Source: an uncultured Collinsella sp. (lineage in GTDB: Bacteria; Actinomycetota; Coriobacteriia; Coriobacteriales; Coriobacteriaceae). Taken from it: a DNA stretch of 18,471 bases. Positions 1-6,199 of this stretch are shown here, in pieces (position 1 is the stretch's first letter; each line of letters starts with the position of its first letter). Where the stretch lies: positions 1 through 18,471 of the forward strand of contig CAJLLB010000024.1 in the NCBI GenBank assembly GCA_905207425.1. Reading direction: 5' to 3'. The notes under the pieces are model-generated. The model was given only the letters and a program-made list of their open reading frames with translations. It was not told where the DNA came from and did no database searches. The position numbers and the translations under genes are program-made.

Positions 1-1
1 G

Positions 2-55
2 GGGCCTGCGGCTACTTGGTTGTCGCATGCGGCTCGCTTTTCGGAACAGGGCTGA
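2..55 (+). CDS. possible 3' end of an unidentified gene (partial)
   Basis: The second reading frame is open from the window edge to a TGA at 53-55 and encodes about 17 residues ending in SHAARFSEQG. A terminator-like hairpin begins about 15 nt downstream, which is where the end of a plus-strand gene would be expected. Nothing in so short a tail identifies a family. Another frame is also open to about position 111, so the choice of frame is uncertain. Confidence 0.2.
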   Translation, partial: GPAATWLSHAARFSEQG

Positions 56-68
56 TAATTCTAGATGC

Positions 69-112
69 AAGGCGCTCTTGGTCGTTATGGGCCTGGGGCG
101 TCTGTCTTATAT
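69..112 (+). terminator. probable hairpin terminator (copy 1)
   Basis: An imperfect stem of about 14 bp with several G-U pairs surrounds a GTTAT loop centred near position 86. It is followed by the T-rich stretch TGTCTTATAT. It would terminate whatever plus-strand transcript enters from the left. Its loop and flanks closely resemble the hairpin at 158-190, so the two look like diverged copies. Confidence 0.5.
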
Positions 113-118
113 AGGTAG

Positions 119-153
119 ATTCCTTGCGGGTTCGAATCCCTCCGCTTGCCCAC
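119..153 (+). pseudogene. tRNA 3'-end (T-arm) fragment
   Basis: The segment contains a canonical T-arm core, GGGTTCGAATCCC (129-141), followed by CTCCGCTTGCCCA. It resembles the 3' half of a tRNA and shares the T-arm core with the neighbouring tRNA-Gln. Upstream there is no convincing D arm or anticodon arm. The 3' side does not fit the standard spacing to an N-CCA end: it is about one base short. I read it as a remnant rather than a functional tRNA. It could also be an old attachment site. Confidence 0.4.
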
Positions 154-157
154 AAGA

Positions 158-191
158 AAGCGCCCTGGGCCGTTATGGGCTCAGGGCGCTC
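158..191 (-). terminator. terminator of tRNA-Gln (probably bidirectional)
   Basis: An almost perfect stem, AGCGCCCTG paired with CAGGGCGCT plus inner pairs, surrounds a loop centred on GTTAT. On the minus strand it follows tRNA-Gln by about 10 nt and is followed directly by TTTCTTGT. On the plus strand it is followed by CAATTTTAAT. It can therefore stop transcription in either direction. Confidence 0.7.
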
Positions 192-199
192 AATTTTAA

Positions 200-274
200 T
201 GGCTGGGACGGAGGGATTCGAACCCCCAACAGCCGGCACCAAAAACCGGAGTTCTACCGTTGAACTACGTCCCA
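200..274 (-). tRNA. tRNA-Gln (anticodon UUG)
   Basis: Read on the minus strand this is a complete 75-nt tRNA beginning TGGGACG and ending CGTCCCAGCCA, with the CCA encoded. The 7-bp acceptor stem is intact, beginning with the U1-A72 pair, and the discriminator base is G, both usual for glutamine tRNAs. The anticodon stem CCGGT/GCCGG frames the loop TTTTGGT, giving anticodon UUG at 240-242 on the plus strand. It lies 38 nt downstream of the peptidoglycan-binding gene on the same strand, with no obvious promoter of its own in that gap, so co-transcription and processing are possible. A terminator follows. Confidence 0.95.
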
Positions 275-312
275 ATGTGTGGTGTTGCCCAAAAGCAACT
301 CGTTTAGTTTAC

Positions 313-1218
313 CTAATCTGCGAGGGCATCGCAAACGCCATCGAGCAGGCGTACGGCGAGTGTCTGCGCGTCGCTGGCCGTGAAAGTGCCGTTGTAGCGC
401 GTCATGCCCGTGAGCTCAATGCGAATGCGAGCCGGCTTCTGCTGCGCGGCGACATTGGCAGTGCGGATGCGCTGGGCCAGGTTGTGACACTCGGCGAGGG
501 CAATCGTGGCGCGCGGTGCGGCGTCGGCGGGCAGCTCGTCGCTTGCGATTTCGAGCACCAGGTCAACGTCGGTTGGGACCTCGGAGTCGCAGAGCATCAT
601 GCCGCTGTTGTCGGTCGTTGCCGTGGCGATATTCCACATGCGCGACGCAACACTGCGCGCGATGGGGTCCTCGCCGATAACGGCAATCTGGAAGCGCTCG
701 AGCACGTTGGCGGCGCGAGCAAAACCGATGCGGGACTCGGCTTCGGTGACCGAGGGCTTGCCCTCCCACACATGGTGCAGGCGGTTGATGTAGGCGTAGG
801 TGTCCTGGAAGGCCATGCCGTCGGCAAACAGGCCGACATTTTCCTGGAACTGCTGCAGGGCGGCCTCGGTATGCGGACCAAAGTAGCCGTCGTCTTCGCC
901 ACAGGCAAAGCCCAAAACGTTGAGAGCGCGCTGCAGGGCCTGCACATCGGCGCCATGGAAATTGGGCATGCGCAGATAGAGGGTGCGGTCGCCCAGCTTA
1001 TACGAAGCGTCTACAAGGGCGCTCCAACAGGGGATATCGACGGCATGACCGGCAGCAAGGCCGCTGTCGAGCCTGAAGGTGCTGACGGCCTGCTCAGTGG
1101 TGGCTCCAAAGTACTTGTCGGTGACTTCGGCGGCATCAATCGTGTAGCCGAGCTGCAGGAGACGAGACTGCACGTCCTCGACGGCTGCTCCTTGCATGCC
1201 CGTTGTAATAGGTTCCAT
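313..1218 (-). CDS. cytoplasmic protein with two peptidoglycan-binding repeats, possibly CwlM-like
   Basis: The 301-residue protein has two tandem PG_binding_1-type repeats. The first spans about residues 8-75 (GAAVEDVQSRLLQLGY through a YFG and F-R pattern). The second spans about residues 85-137 (GADVQALQRALNVLGF, then GYFGPHTEAALQQFQ). Residues 160-301 form an alpha/beta-looking domain I do not recognise. It lacks the clear His/Glu zinc ligands of amidases. There is no signal peptide or membrane segment, so the protein should be cytoplasmic. The ATG at 1218 is supported by an AAAGGGG ribosome site. The arrangement of two binding repeats plus a C-terminal domain without a secretion signal recalls mycobacterial CwlM, whose C-terminal amidase domain is regulatory. 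That parallel is inference. Confidence 0.8.
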   Translation of the reverse strand: MEPITTGMQGAAVEDVQSRLLQLGYTIDAAEVTDKYFGATTEQAVSTFRLDSGLAAGHAVDIPCWSALVDASYKLGDRTLYLRMPNFHGADVQALQRALNVLGFACGEDDGYFGPHTEAALQQFQENVGLFADGMAFQDTYAYINRLHHVWEGKPSVTEAESRIGFARAANVLERFQIAVIGEDPIARSVASRMWNIATATTDNSGMMLCDSEVPTDVDLVLEIASDELPADAAPRATIALAECHNLAQRIRTANVAAQQKPARIRIELTGMTRYNGTFTASDAQTLAVRLLDGVCDALAD

Positions 1219-1356
1219 GAACGAACCCCTTTCGGCGTACCATTCGTACTATTTGAGCGTCTGTCGGATAGACAACGCAAAGGGATGCATAAACATGCAC
1301 TCAACAGTGTAGCAAGTTGTGCCTAAATACGCTGCTGACAGGTTTTATAACCCCCG

Positions 1357-2382
1357 TTAGTTAAGGCGCTCCACAAAGAAATCTGCCATGGAGAGGAACA
1401 GCTCGCGTGCGTGCGGATCAAGCTCAACGTTCTCGATGGCCGCTTTGGCCTTAGCGGTCAGGTCGAGCGCGTAAGTGTGGGCGTAATCGATAGAGCCGGT
1501 CTCCTGGAAGATCTCCACGGCGCGTGCGAGCTGCGTGGGATCATCGGTGCCCGAGGAAAGAATCGCCTCGACCTCGTCGTGGTGGCGCTCATCAGAGAGG
1601 GCGTGTACGGCGACAAGTGTGCGCTTGCCCTCGGTGATGTCGGTGCGGAAGTCCTTGTTGGCGGCTTCCTTAGTGCCGACAAGGTTGAGCAGGTCGTCCT
1701 GAATCTGAAAGGCGAGGCCTGTGTGTAGGCCAAAGGCGCGCAGCGCTTCGATTTGCTCATCGCTGCCGCCGCCGATAATGGCTCCGGCGGCAAGCGGCGT
1801 GGCTCCGCTGTAAAACGCGGTCTTGTGCGTCGCCATGTCCAGGTAGTCATCAACCGAGATATCAAAGCGCCCGTCACGGACCCAACCCAGGTCGAGCGCT
1901 TGACCCTCGATGGTGCGGACGATCATCTCGGTAAGCTCGTGGAGCACGCGCAGCTTCACGTCGGACTCCAGCGTGGGGTCGTCGAGAACCGTCTTGGTGA
2001 CCATGGTGAGCGCCAGGTCGCCGCAATTGATGGCAAGGCCCGTGCCCTCGGTAAGGTGCATGCAGGGCTCGCCTCGACGAAGCTGTCCGTTGTCGGCGAT
2101 GTCGTCGTGGATCAGCGCGCCCGACTGGAAATGCTCGATGGCTGCCGCGGCGCTGCGGGCGCTCTCAAAGCTACCGCCCACTGCGGTTGCGGCGAGCATG
2201 CAGATAAGCGGGCGGTGGCGCTTGCCGGCGTTGGCCGTAAAAGCCGAGAGCGGCGCATACAGGTAGCGCTCGATATCGGCAGAGGTCGCCTGTCCGTCAA
2301 AGAACGTGGCCAGATAGTCGTTAATCTGGTCAAAGTGCTGGGCTAAAAAGCTGGTAAACGGACTGGACACGGGTTCTCGCAT
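1357..2382 (-). CDS. long-chain polyprenyl (geranylgeranyl-type) diphosphate synthase
   Basis: A trans-isoprenyl diphosphate synthase, which adds isopentenyl diphosphate to an allylic diphosphate to build isoprenoid chains in the cytoplasm. Visible motifs, numbered from the chosen start, are GKRHRP near 53-58, the first aspartate-rich motif DDIAD at 93-97, RRG after it, GD near 121 and the second motif FQIQDDLLN near 225-233. The third aspartate of the usual second DDxxD is Asn here, as in some GGPP synthases. Residues just before the first motif are small (G-A-L), which in this family tends to go with C20 or longer products. An in-frame ATG exists at 2421. I prefer 2382 (341 aa) because the best promoter candidate would start transcription near 2399, inside the longer version. 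The Shine-Dalgarno sequence is weak for both starts. Confidence 0.88.
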   Translation of the reverse strand: MREPVSSPFTSFLAQHFDQINDYLATFFDGQATSADIERYLYAPLSAFTANAGKRHRPLICMLAATAVGGSFESARSAAAAIEHFQSGALIHDDIADNGQLRRGEPCMHLTEGTGLAINCGDLALTMVTKTVLDDPTLESDVKLRVLHELTEMIVRTIEGQALDLGWVRDGRFDISVDDYLDMATHKTAFYSGATPLAAGAIIGGGSDEQIEALRAFGLHTGLAFQIQDDLLNLVGTKEAANKDFRTDITEGKRTLVAVHALSDERHHDEVEAILSSGTDDPTQLARAVEIFQETGSIDYAHTYALDLTAKAKAAIENVELDPHARELFLSMADFFVERLN

Positions 2383-2403
2383 TCTTTCTGAGGTTGCGTT
2401 GAT

Positions 2404-2434
2404 GCAATATGCAGACAACATATTGCCACATCAG
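2404..2434 (-). promoter_or_regulatory. candidate promoter and palindrome upstream of the polyprenyl synthase
   Basis: On the minus strand CTGATG (2434-2429), a 17-nt spacer and CATATT (2411-2406) resemble -35 and -10 boxes. They are overlapped by a perfect 8-bp inverted repeat, GCAATATG / CATATTGC, at 2404-2411 and 2419-2426 with a 7-nt centre. The repeat could be an operator or only a chance A/T palindrome. Confidence 0.35.
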
Positions 2435-2495
2435 GGCGTTTGGCGCGGAAGTTTTGGCGATTTAGGACAACGGGCGTGCGTTTGATGGAGTGTGC

Positions 2496-4946
2496 CTAAA
2501 TCAGCCCAAAATGCTCGAGCGCCGCAACGACACCGTCGTGATCGACGGTGTCGGTCACGTAATCGGCCTTATCCTTTAGATAGTCCGGCGCATTGCCCAT
2601 GGCGATACCGACATCGACGGCGTTCATCAGCGAGACGTCATTGCTGGCGTCGCCGATGCCGTATACGGTTCCGTGGTGGGGATCGAGGGCGTCGAGTACA
2701 GACTGGATGCCCCCGCGCTTCGTGCATTCGCGGGGCGAGATTTCGGTTACCTCGAGTTCGAGCTCGTTAAAGCACAGCAGCGGCTCAAGTGCCTTATCTT
2801 GAGCGATGTGGTTGGCGAGTGATGTAGACATCAAGATCTTGTAGACACTGTAATGTTGCAGCTGCGTGACTGCGTCGCCCAGGGTGCGCGCGTATCCGGG
2901 AGCATCGGGCGCATCGGCACTCATGCGCACGACGCCGTTGAGGCCCTCAAAGCGGATGACCTCGCCCGATTGCTCAAGGTAGGGGGCAAGACGCTGCAGC
3001 ATACTGGGCGTCATCGACAGATCGCGAATTGCGTGTCCGTTGATCTCGGCGTAACCGCCCGCAAGACAGACGATGCCGGTCCAAGGCAGCTCAAGAAGTT
3101 TGGGGTGGATGCAGCTCAGGGTGCGTCCCGTGCAGATAAAGGCCATGTTGCCGTTGGCGACAAACTCGCGGATTGCCTGCGAAACCGCCTCGTTGGGATA
3201 GGGGGAGAGGTCCCGCTCGTCTTCGGGAAGGTCTTGGGCGAGCCTGGGGTCTTGCCAGGCGAGCGTTCCGTCGATATCGAAGAAGCAAATATCGCCGCGC
3301 TTATGGGCTGCGCTGGCGGCAGGGGAGGCCGAGGTGGCGGGCACAAATTCCGGCTCGAGGCCCATGATCTGGTCAAAATGCTCTTTAACGCGGGGAACGG
3401 AGATGCCGATGATCACCTGGGCGGTCTTGCCCGTAATGATGAGGCCCTTGGCGCCCACCGCGACAAACGACGCGTTATCTGCAACGATGGAAGGGTCTGC
3501 GACCTCGACGCGCAGGCGCGTGGCGCAGTTGGTTGCGCCCACGATATTGCCAACGCCACCTAAAAGCTGAATTACCCGCTCAGCGAGGACGTGATCTTGA
3601 TCGGATCGACTATTGACCTCGTCATTGGGAGATTGCTCTTTGGCAAAGTCGCTTCCCGTTAAACAATCGATTGCCGCGCGATTGGCGACATGATCCTCGC
3701 GGCCCGGAGTCTTAAGGTCATAGACCAAGATGAGTGCTCGAAAACTAACAAAAAAGATGAGGCTAAAGGCAAGGCCGATACCGAGCGCCAAAAGATAGGC
3801 ACCGGCATGCGTGCGCATGAGCGGAATAAAGTTGAAGGCTGCCATCTCCATCAGGCCGCCCGAGAAGATGCCGACGATGCCAAAGAGATTCATGGTTGTG
3901 GCAAGGCAAGACGATAAGACGGCGTAGAGCAAAAAGAGCCCGGGGTGGGTGAACATAAAGAGAAATTCGAGTGGCTCGGTAACGCCGCAAACCACCGAGG
4001 CGACGATGGCGGGCAAAAGGATGACCTTAAGGCCGGCGCGGCGCTCGGGTTTTGCGGTGGAGTAGAACGCAGCTGCGATGGCAGGAAGGCCAAAGAGCTT
4101 GACCCAGCCGGTGGCGGTAAAACCGGCCCACGGCGCAAGCTCATTAAGGGGGCGCGTGCTATGGGAGAGGATGGGGAGCAAGCTGCTCCACGTGGCGTAG
4201 ATGCCGTCGTTAATGACCAGGTTGTCGTAGTAGATCGGCATGTAGAGCAGGTGGTGCAGGCCAAAGGGCTCGAGTGCTCGTTCTAAAAAGACAAAGATGC
4301 CCACGCCAAAGGGACCGACGCCTGCAAGCGCGTGACGCAGCGTATCGGTTACATCGTATACGTAGGGCACGATGGCGGCCGAGATAGCGGCAAGGGCAAA
4401 CACGGCAAAAAAGCTGATGAGGTAGACCAGTGAGGAGCCCGAGAAGGTACCGAGCCAATCGGGAACCTTGGCATCGTAGAAGCGGTCATGGATGGCGACG
4501 ACGGTTGCCGATACCGCCAGCGGGCCGATAATGCCGGTGTCGAGCGTCTTGATGCCGTCGATGATGGTGATGCCGCTAGCGGAGGTCAAAGACGACGGGT
4601 ACTTAAGTCCAAGATTGTCTCCGCTCAGCTTAATGATTTCGCTCAAAAAGAAGCAATAGGCAAAATAGGCCACGAGTGCCTCGAGGCAGCAACGTGCCGG
4701 TTGCTTTTGGGCAAGGCCGATGGGCAGCGCTACAGCAAAAAGGAGCGGAAGGCGCTTAAAGACCGTCCACGAGCCGCGCTGGATGATGGTCCAAAAAACA
4801 TACCAAGGGGTTCCGTATACGGCGAGATCGCCGACGATGTCCGCAGTCGTTGCGAGAGCGGAGACGCCGACCATGAGGCCTGATATAGAAAACAGCATGG
4901 CGGGCGCGAACATTGCCCCGCCAAAGCGTTGGATTTTTTGCAGCAT
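2496..4946 (-). CDS. sugar PTS EIIC-EIIB fused to a Cof-type HAD phosphatase
   Basis: This 816-residue protein fuses three modules. Residues 1-410 are a polytopic EIIC of the glucose/maltose superfamily, with EPFGLHHLLY (226-235) and GVTEPLEF (321-328). After a linker, residues about 452-530 are EIIB, with the phosphoryl-accepting Cys474 in NCATRLR. Residues about 551-816 form a complete HAD-IIB (Cof-like) hydrolase: DIDGT (nucleophile Asp557, general acid Asp559), ICTGRT (Thr606), Lys743, and GIGDASND (Asp766, Asp770). No EIIA domain is present, so a separate EIIA must supply phosphate. The expected job is uptake and phosphorylation of a sugar, with the fused phosphatase acting on a sugar phosphate, perhaps the transported one; this last step is inference. 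The ATG at 4946 has a strong GGGAGG site six bases upstream. The gene is divergent from the GntR regulator and has a GTTTAAAC palindrome in its promoter region. Confidence 0.9.
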   Translation of the reverse strand: MLQKIQRFGGAMFAPAMLFSISGLMVGVSALATTADIVGDLAVYGTPWYVFWTIIQRGSWTVFKRLPLLFAVALPIGLAQKQPARCCLEALVAYFAYCFFLSEIIKLSGDNLGLKYPSSLTSASGITIIDGIKTLDTGIIGPLAVSATVVAIHDRFYDAKVPDWLGTFSGSSLVYLISFFAVFALAAISAAIVPYVYDVTDTLRHALAGVGPFGVGIFVFLERALEPFGLHHLLYMPIYYDNLVINDGIYATWSSLLPILSHSTRPLNELAPWAGFTATGWVKLFGLPAIAAAFYSTAKPERRAGLKVILLPAIVASVVCGVTEPLEFLFMFTHPGLFLLYAVLSSCLATTMNLFGIVGIFSGGLMEMAAFNFIPLMRTHAGAYLLALGIGLAFSLIFFVSFRALILVYDLKTPGREDHVANRAAIDCLTGSDFAKEQSPNDEVNSRSDQDHVLAERVIQLLGGVGNIVGATNCATRLRVEVADPSIVADNASFVAVGAKGLIITGKTAQVIIGISVPRVKEHFDQIMGLEPEFVPATSASPAASAAHKRGDICFFDIDGTLAWQDPRLAQDLPEDERDLSPYPNEAVSQAIREFVANGNMAFICTGRTLSCIHPKLLELPWTGIVCLAGGYAEINGHAIRDLSMTPSMLQRLAPYLEQSGEVIRFEGLNGVVRMSADAPDAPGYARTLGDAVTQLQHYSVYKILMSTSLANHIAQDKALEPLLCFNELELEVTEISPRECTKRGGIQSVLDALDPHHGTVYGIGDASNDVSLMNAVDVGIAMGNAPDYLKDKADYVTDTVDHDGVVAALEHFGLI

Positions 4947-4985
4947 GTTCTGCCTCCCGAATATCGAGGTGCGTTGCGGGTGGTG

Positions 4986-5036
4986 AAACGTTTAAACAAT
5001 GGATTCATTGTAGAGGACCGGACGATTGTCGTGCCG
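4986..5036 (-). promoter_or_regulatory. candidate promoter and operator of the PTS-HAD gene
   Basis: On the minus strand a good -10 box, TACAAT (5012-5007), lies 61 nt upstream of the start codon. The -35 region is poor. The perfect palindrome GTTTAAAC (4990-4997), in the context ACGTTTAAACAAT, sits just downstream of the -10 box, where a bound repressor would block the start of transcription. The same motif recurs at four other sites in this window. Confidence 0.5.
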
Positions 5037-5109
5037 GCAGTTTTGAGTGAAACCGATTTGGGCATGACAGAAGCCGTCAACGGTTAAATACTGTCGCTTT
5101 GCCGATAAT

Positions 5110-5142
5110 CGGTTTAAACAACTTTAAGAAATGCTATCGTTC
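5110..5142 (+). promoter_or_regulatory. candidate promoter and operator of the GntR gene
   Basis: TTTAAA (5113-5118), a 16-nt spacer and an extended -10, TGCTATCGT (5132-5140), form a plausible promoter. The palindrome GTTTAAAC (5112-5119) coincides with the -35 box, which suggests autorepression. It is followed by AACT, as is the related site at 6082. Confidence 0.5.
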
Positions 5143-5173
5143 CTAGCCATACATATTCATTAGAGGTGAAGTC

Positions 5174-5893
5174 ATGCCAAAAGCGATTTACGAAGGAATC
5201 TACCGCGAGATCCGTTCGCGCATCATTAACGGGACCTATGCGTTTCAGGAGATGCTGCCAACCGAAGCCGAGCTGACCGCGGAATTTGGCTGCACGCGCA
5301 ATACCGTCCGCCGCGCTTTGAGCATGCTGGCCGACGGGATGTTTGTGCAGCCCATACACGGCAAGGGCGTGCGCGTTATTTGGCTTAAGGGCGAAACCGA
5401 CATGTTGGGCGCACTCGAAGAGGTTGAGTCGTTTGGCGAGTTTGCAAAGCGCAACAATGCCGTTGCATCGACGGACGTTAAGTCTTTTGAACATCTGGTC
5501 TGCACCGAGCAACTCTCTCGTCGCCTGGGCTTTAAGGTGGGCGAGAAGTTGATTCGCGTGGTGCGCGTCCGTAGCCTTAACGGTAACGCTCGCCAGGTGG
5601 ACCACGGCTATTTTCTGGAGTCGATCGCCAAAGGCCTGACACCCGAGATCGCCGCAAGGTCAATTTACGACTATCTGGAGCACAAGCGCGGCGTCAAAGT
5701 GATGGCGAGTCGTCGTACGGTGAGTGTCGAGCTCGCCAACGATGAGGACTGCAGCTACTTGGACCTTGGTAAGTACAACTGCGTCGCCGTTATGGAGAGC
5801 CAATCGTACACCTCGGACGGCATCTTGTTCGAGGTCACGCACGCCCGTACGCCCCCCGAGATCTTCCACTACCGCGTCAACTCCAAGCGATAG
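5174..5893 (+). CDS. GntR/HutC-family sugar regulator (TreR-like)
   Basis: The 239-residue regulator has an N-terminal winged helix-turn-helix (about residues 1-70; LPTEAELTAEFGCTRNTVRRAL is the GntR signature, followed by GKGVRV at the wing). A UTRA effector-binding domain follows (about 90-235; SIYDYLE and the C-terminal EIFHYRV are typical). The length and layout match TreR-like repressors of alpha-glucoside PTS systems, which bind a sugar phosphate; the true effector is unknown. The ATG at 5174 is preceded by GAGGTG at 5-nt spacing. It is divergent from the PTS-HAD gene and upstream of the ABC importer. Palindromic GTTTAAAC-like sites in all these promoters make it the best candidate for their common regulator. 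It ends at a strong terminator. Confidence 0.9.
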   Translation: MPKAIYEGIYREIRSRIINGTYAFQEMLPTEAELTAEFGCTRNTVRRALSMLADGMFVQPIHGKGVRVIWLKGETDMLGALEEVESFGEFAKRNNAVASTDVKSFEHLVCTEQLSRRLGFKVGEKLIRVVRVRSLNGNARQVDHGYFLESIAKGLTPEIAARSIYDYLEHKRGVKVMASRRTVSVELANDEDCSYLDLGKYNCVAVMESQSYTSDGILFEVTHARTPPEIFHYRVNSKR

Positions 5894-5935
5894 CCGGCTA
5901 GCTCGCAGCCTGACGAGACTCATGCCCTCAAAGCG

Positions 5936-5986
5936 AAAACGCCCGGTCAAACCGACGATGCATCGGCTTGACCGGGCGTTTTCTCT
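5936..5986 (+). terminator. rho-independent terminator after the GntR gene
   Basis: Arms of about 20 nt, AAAACGCCCGGTCAAACCGA (5936-5955) and its near-complement (5963-5982), pair with a single mismatch around a 7-nt loop. The stem ends in a T-run and TTCTCT. The A-run on the other side makes it usable in both directions. It insulates the ABC importer from the regulator. Confidence 0.85.
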
Positions 5987-6003
5987 ATATTCGATAACAA
6001 ATA

Positions 6004-6117
6004 ATTGTTTATACAAAACTTGTCAAGTATCAAGTTGAAATTACCGTTCACCGATGTTTTTCTACCGCTCTAGTAATACTTGTTCAAACAACTAGCCAAA
6101 TAGCGTATTGTACAAAT
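6004..6117 (+). promoter_or_regulatory. promoter/operator region of the ABC sugar importer
   Basis: The A/T-rich region carries TTGTTTATACAA (6005-6016), a perfect 11-nt palindrome ACTTGTCAAGT (6018-6028), TTGTTCAAACAA (6080-6091) and TTGTACAA (6108-6115). A plausible promoter is TTCAAA (6083-6088), a 17-nt spacer and TATTGT (6106-6111), with the operator-like site over the -35. The first and third elements match the GTTTAAACA motif upstream of the PTS, GntR and malQ genes. The leader from 6121 to 6199 can form two small G/C stems (GGGG/CCCC at 6126-6139; GGCGGC/GCCGCC at 6155-6176) but leaves the ribosome site free. Confidence 0.5.
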
Positions 6118-6199
6118 CAGCAAAAGGGGCAAAGTCCCCGAGCCAATCTCCGAAGGCGGCGGCAAAGGGTGCCGCCACGGTGTGAAAGGGTGGATTGTA

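Noticed and set aside
67..153. A complete long-variable-arm tRNA starting at GCAAG and ending at CTTGC
   Set aside because: The 5-bp end pairing and the length of about 85 nt are tempting, but the interior is already a terminator hairpin homologous to 158-190. The D arm cannot be formed, and the 3' end is off-register for N-CCA.
124..1326. Long plus-strand reading frame of 400 codons
   Set aside because: It runs through tRNA-Gln and lies antisense to the peptidoglycan-binding gene. It has no ribosome site or recognisable family and is a by-product of GC-rich codon bias.
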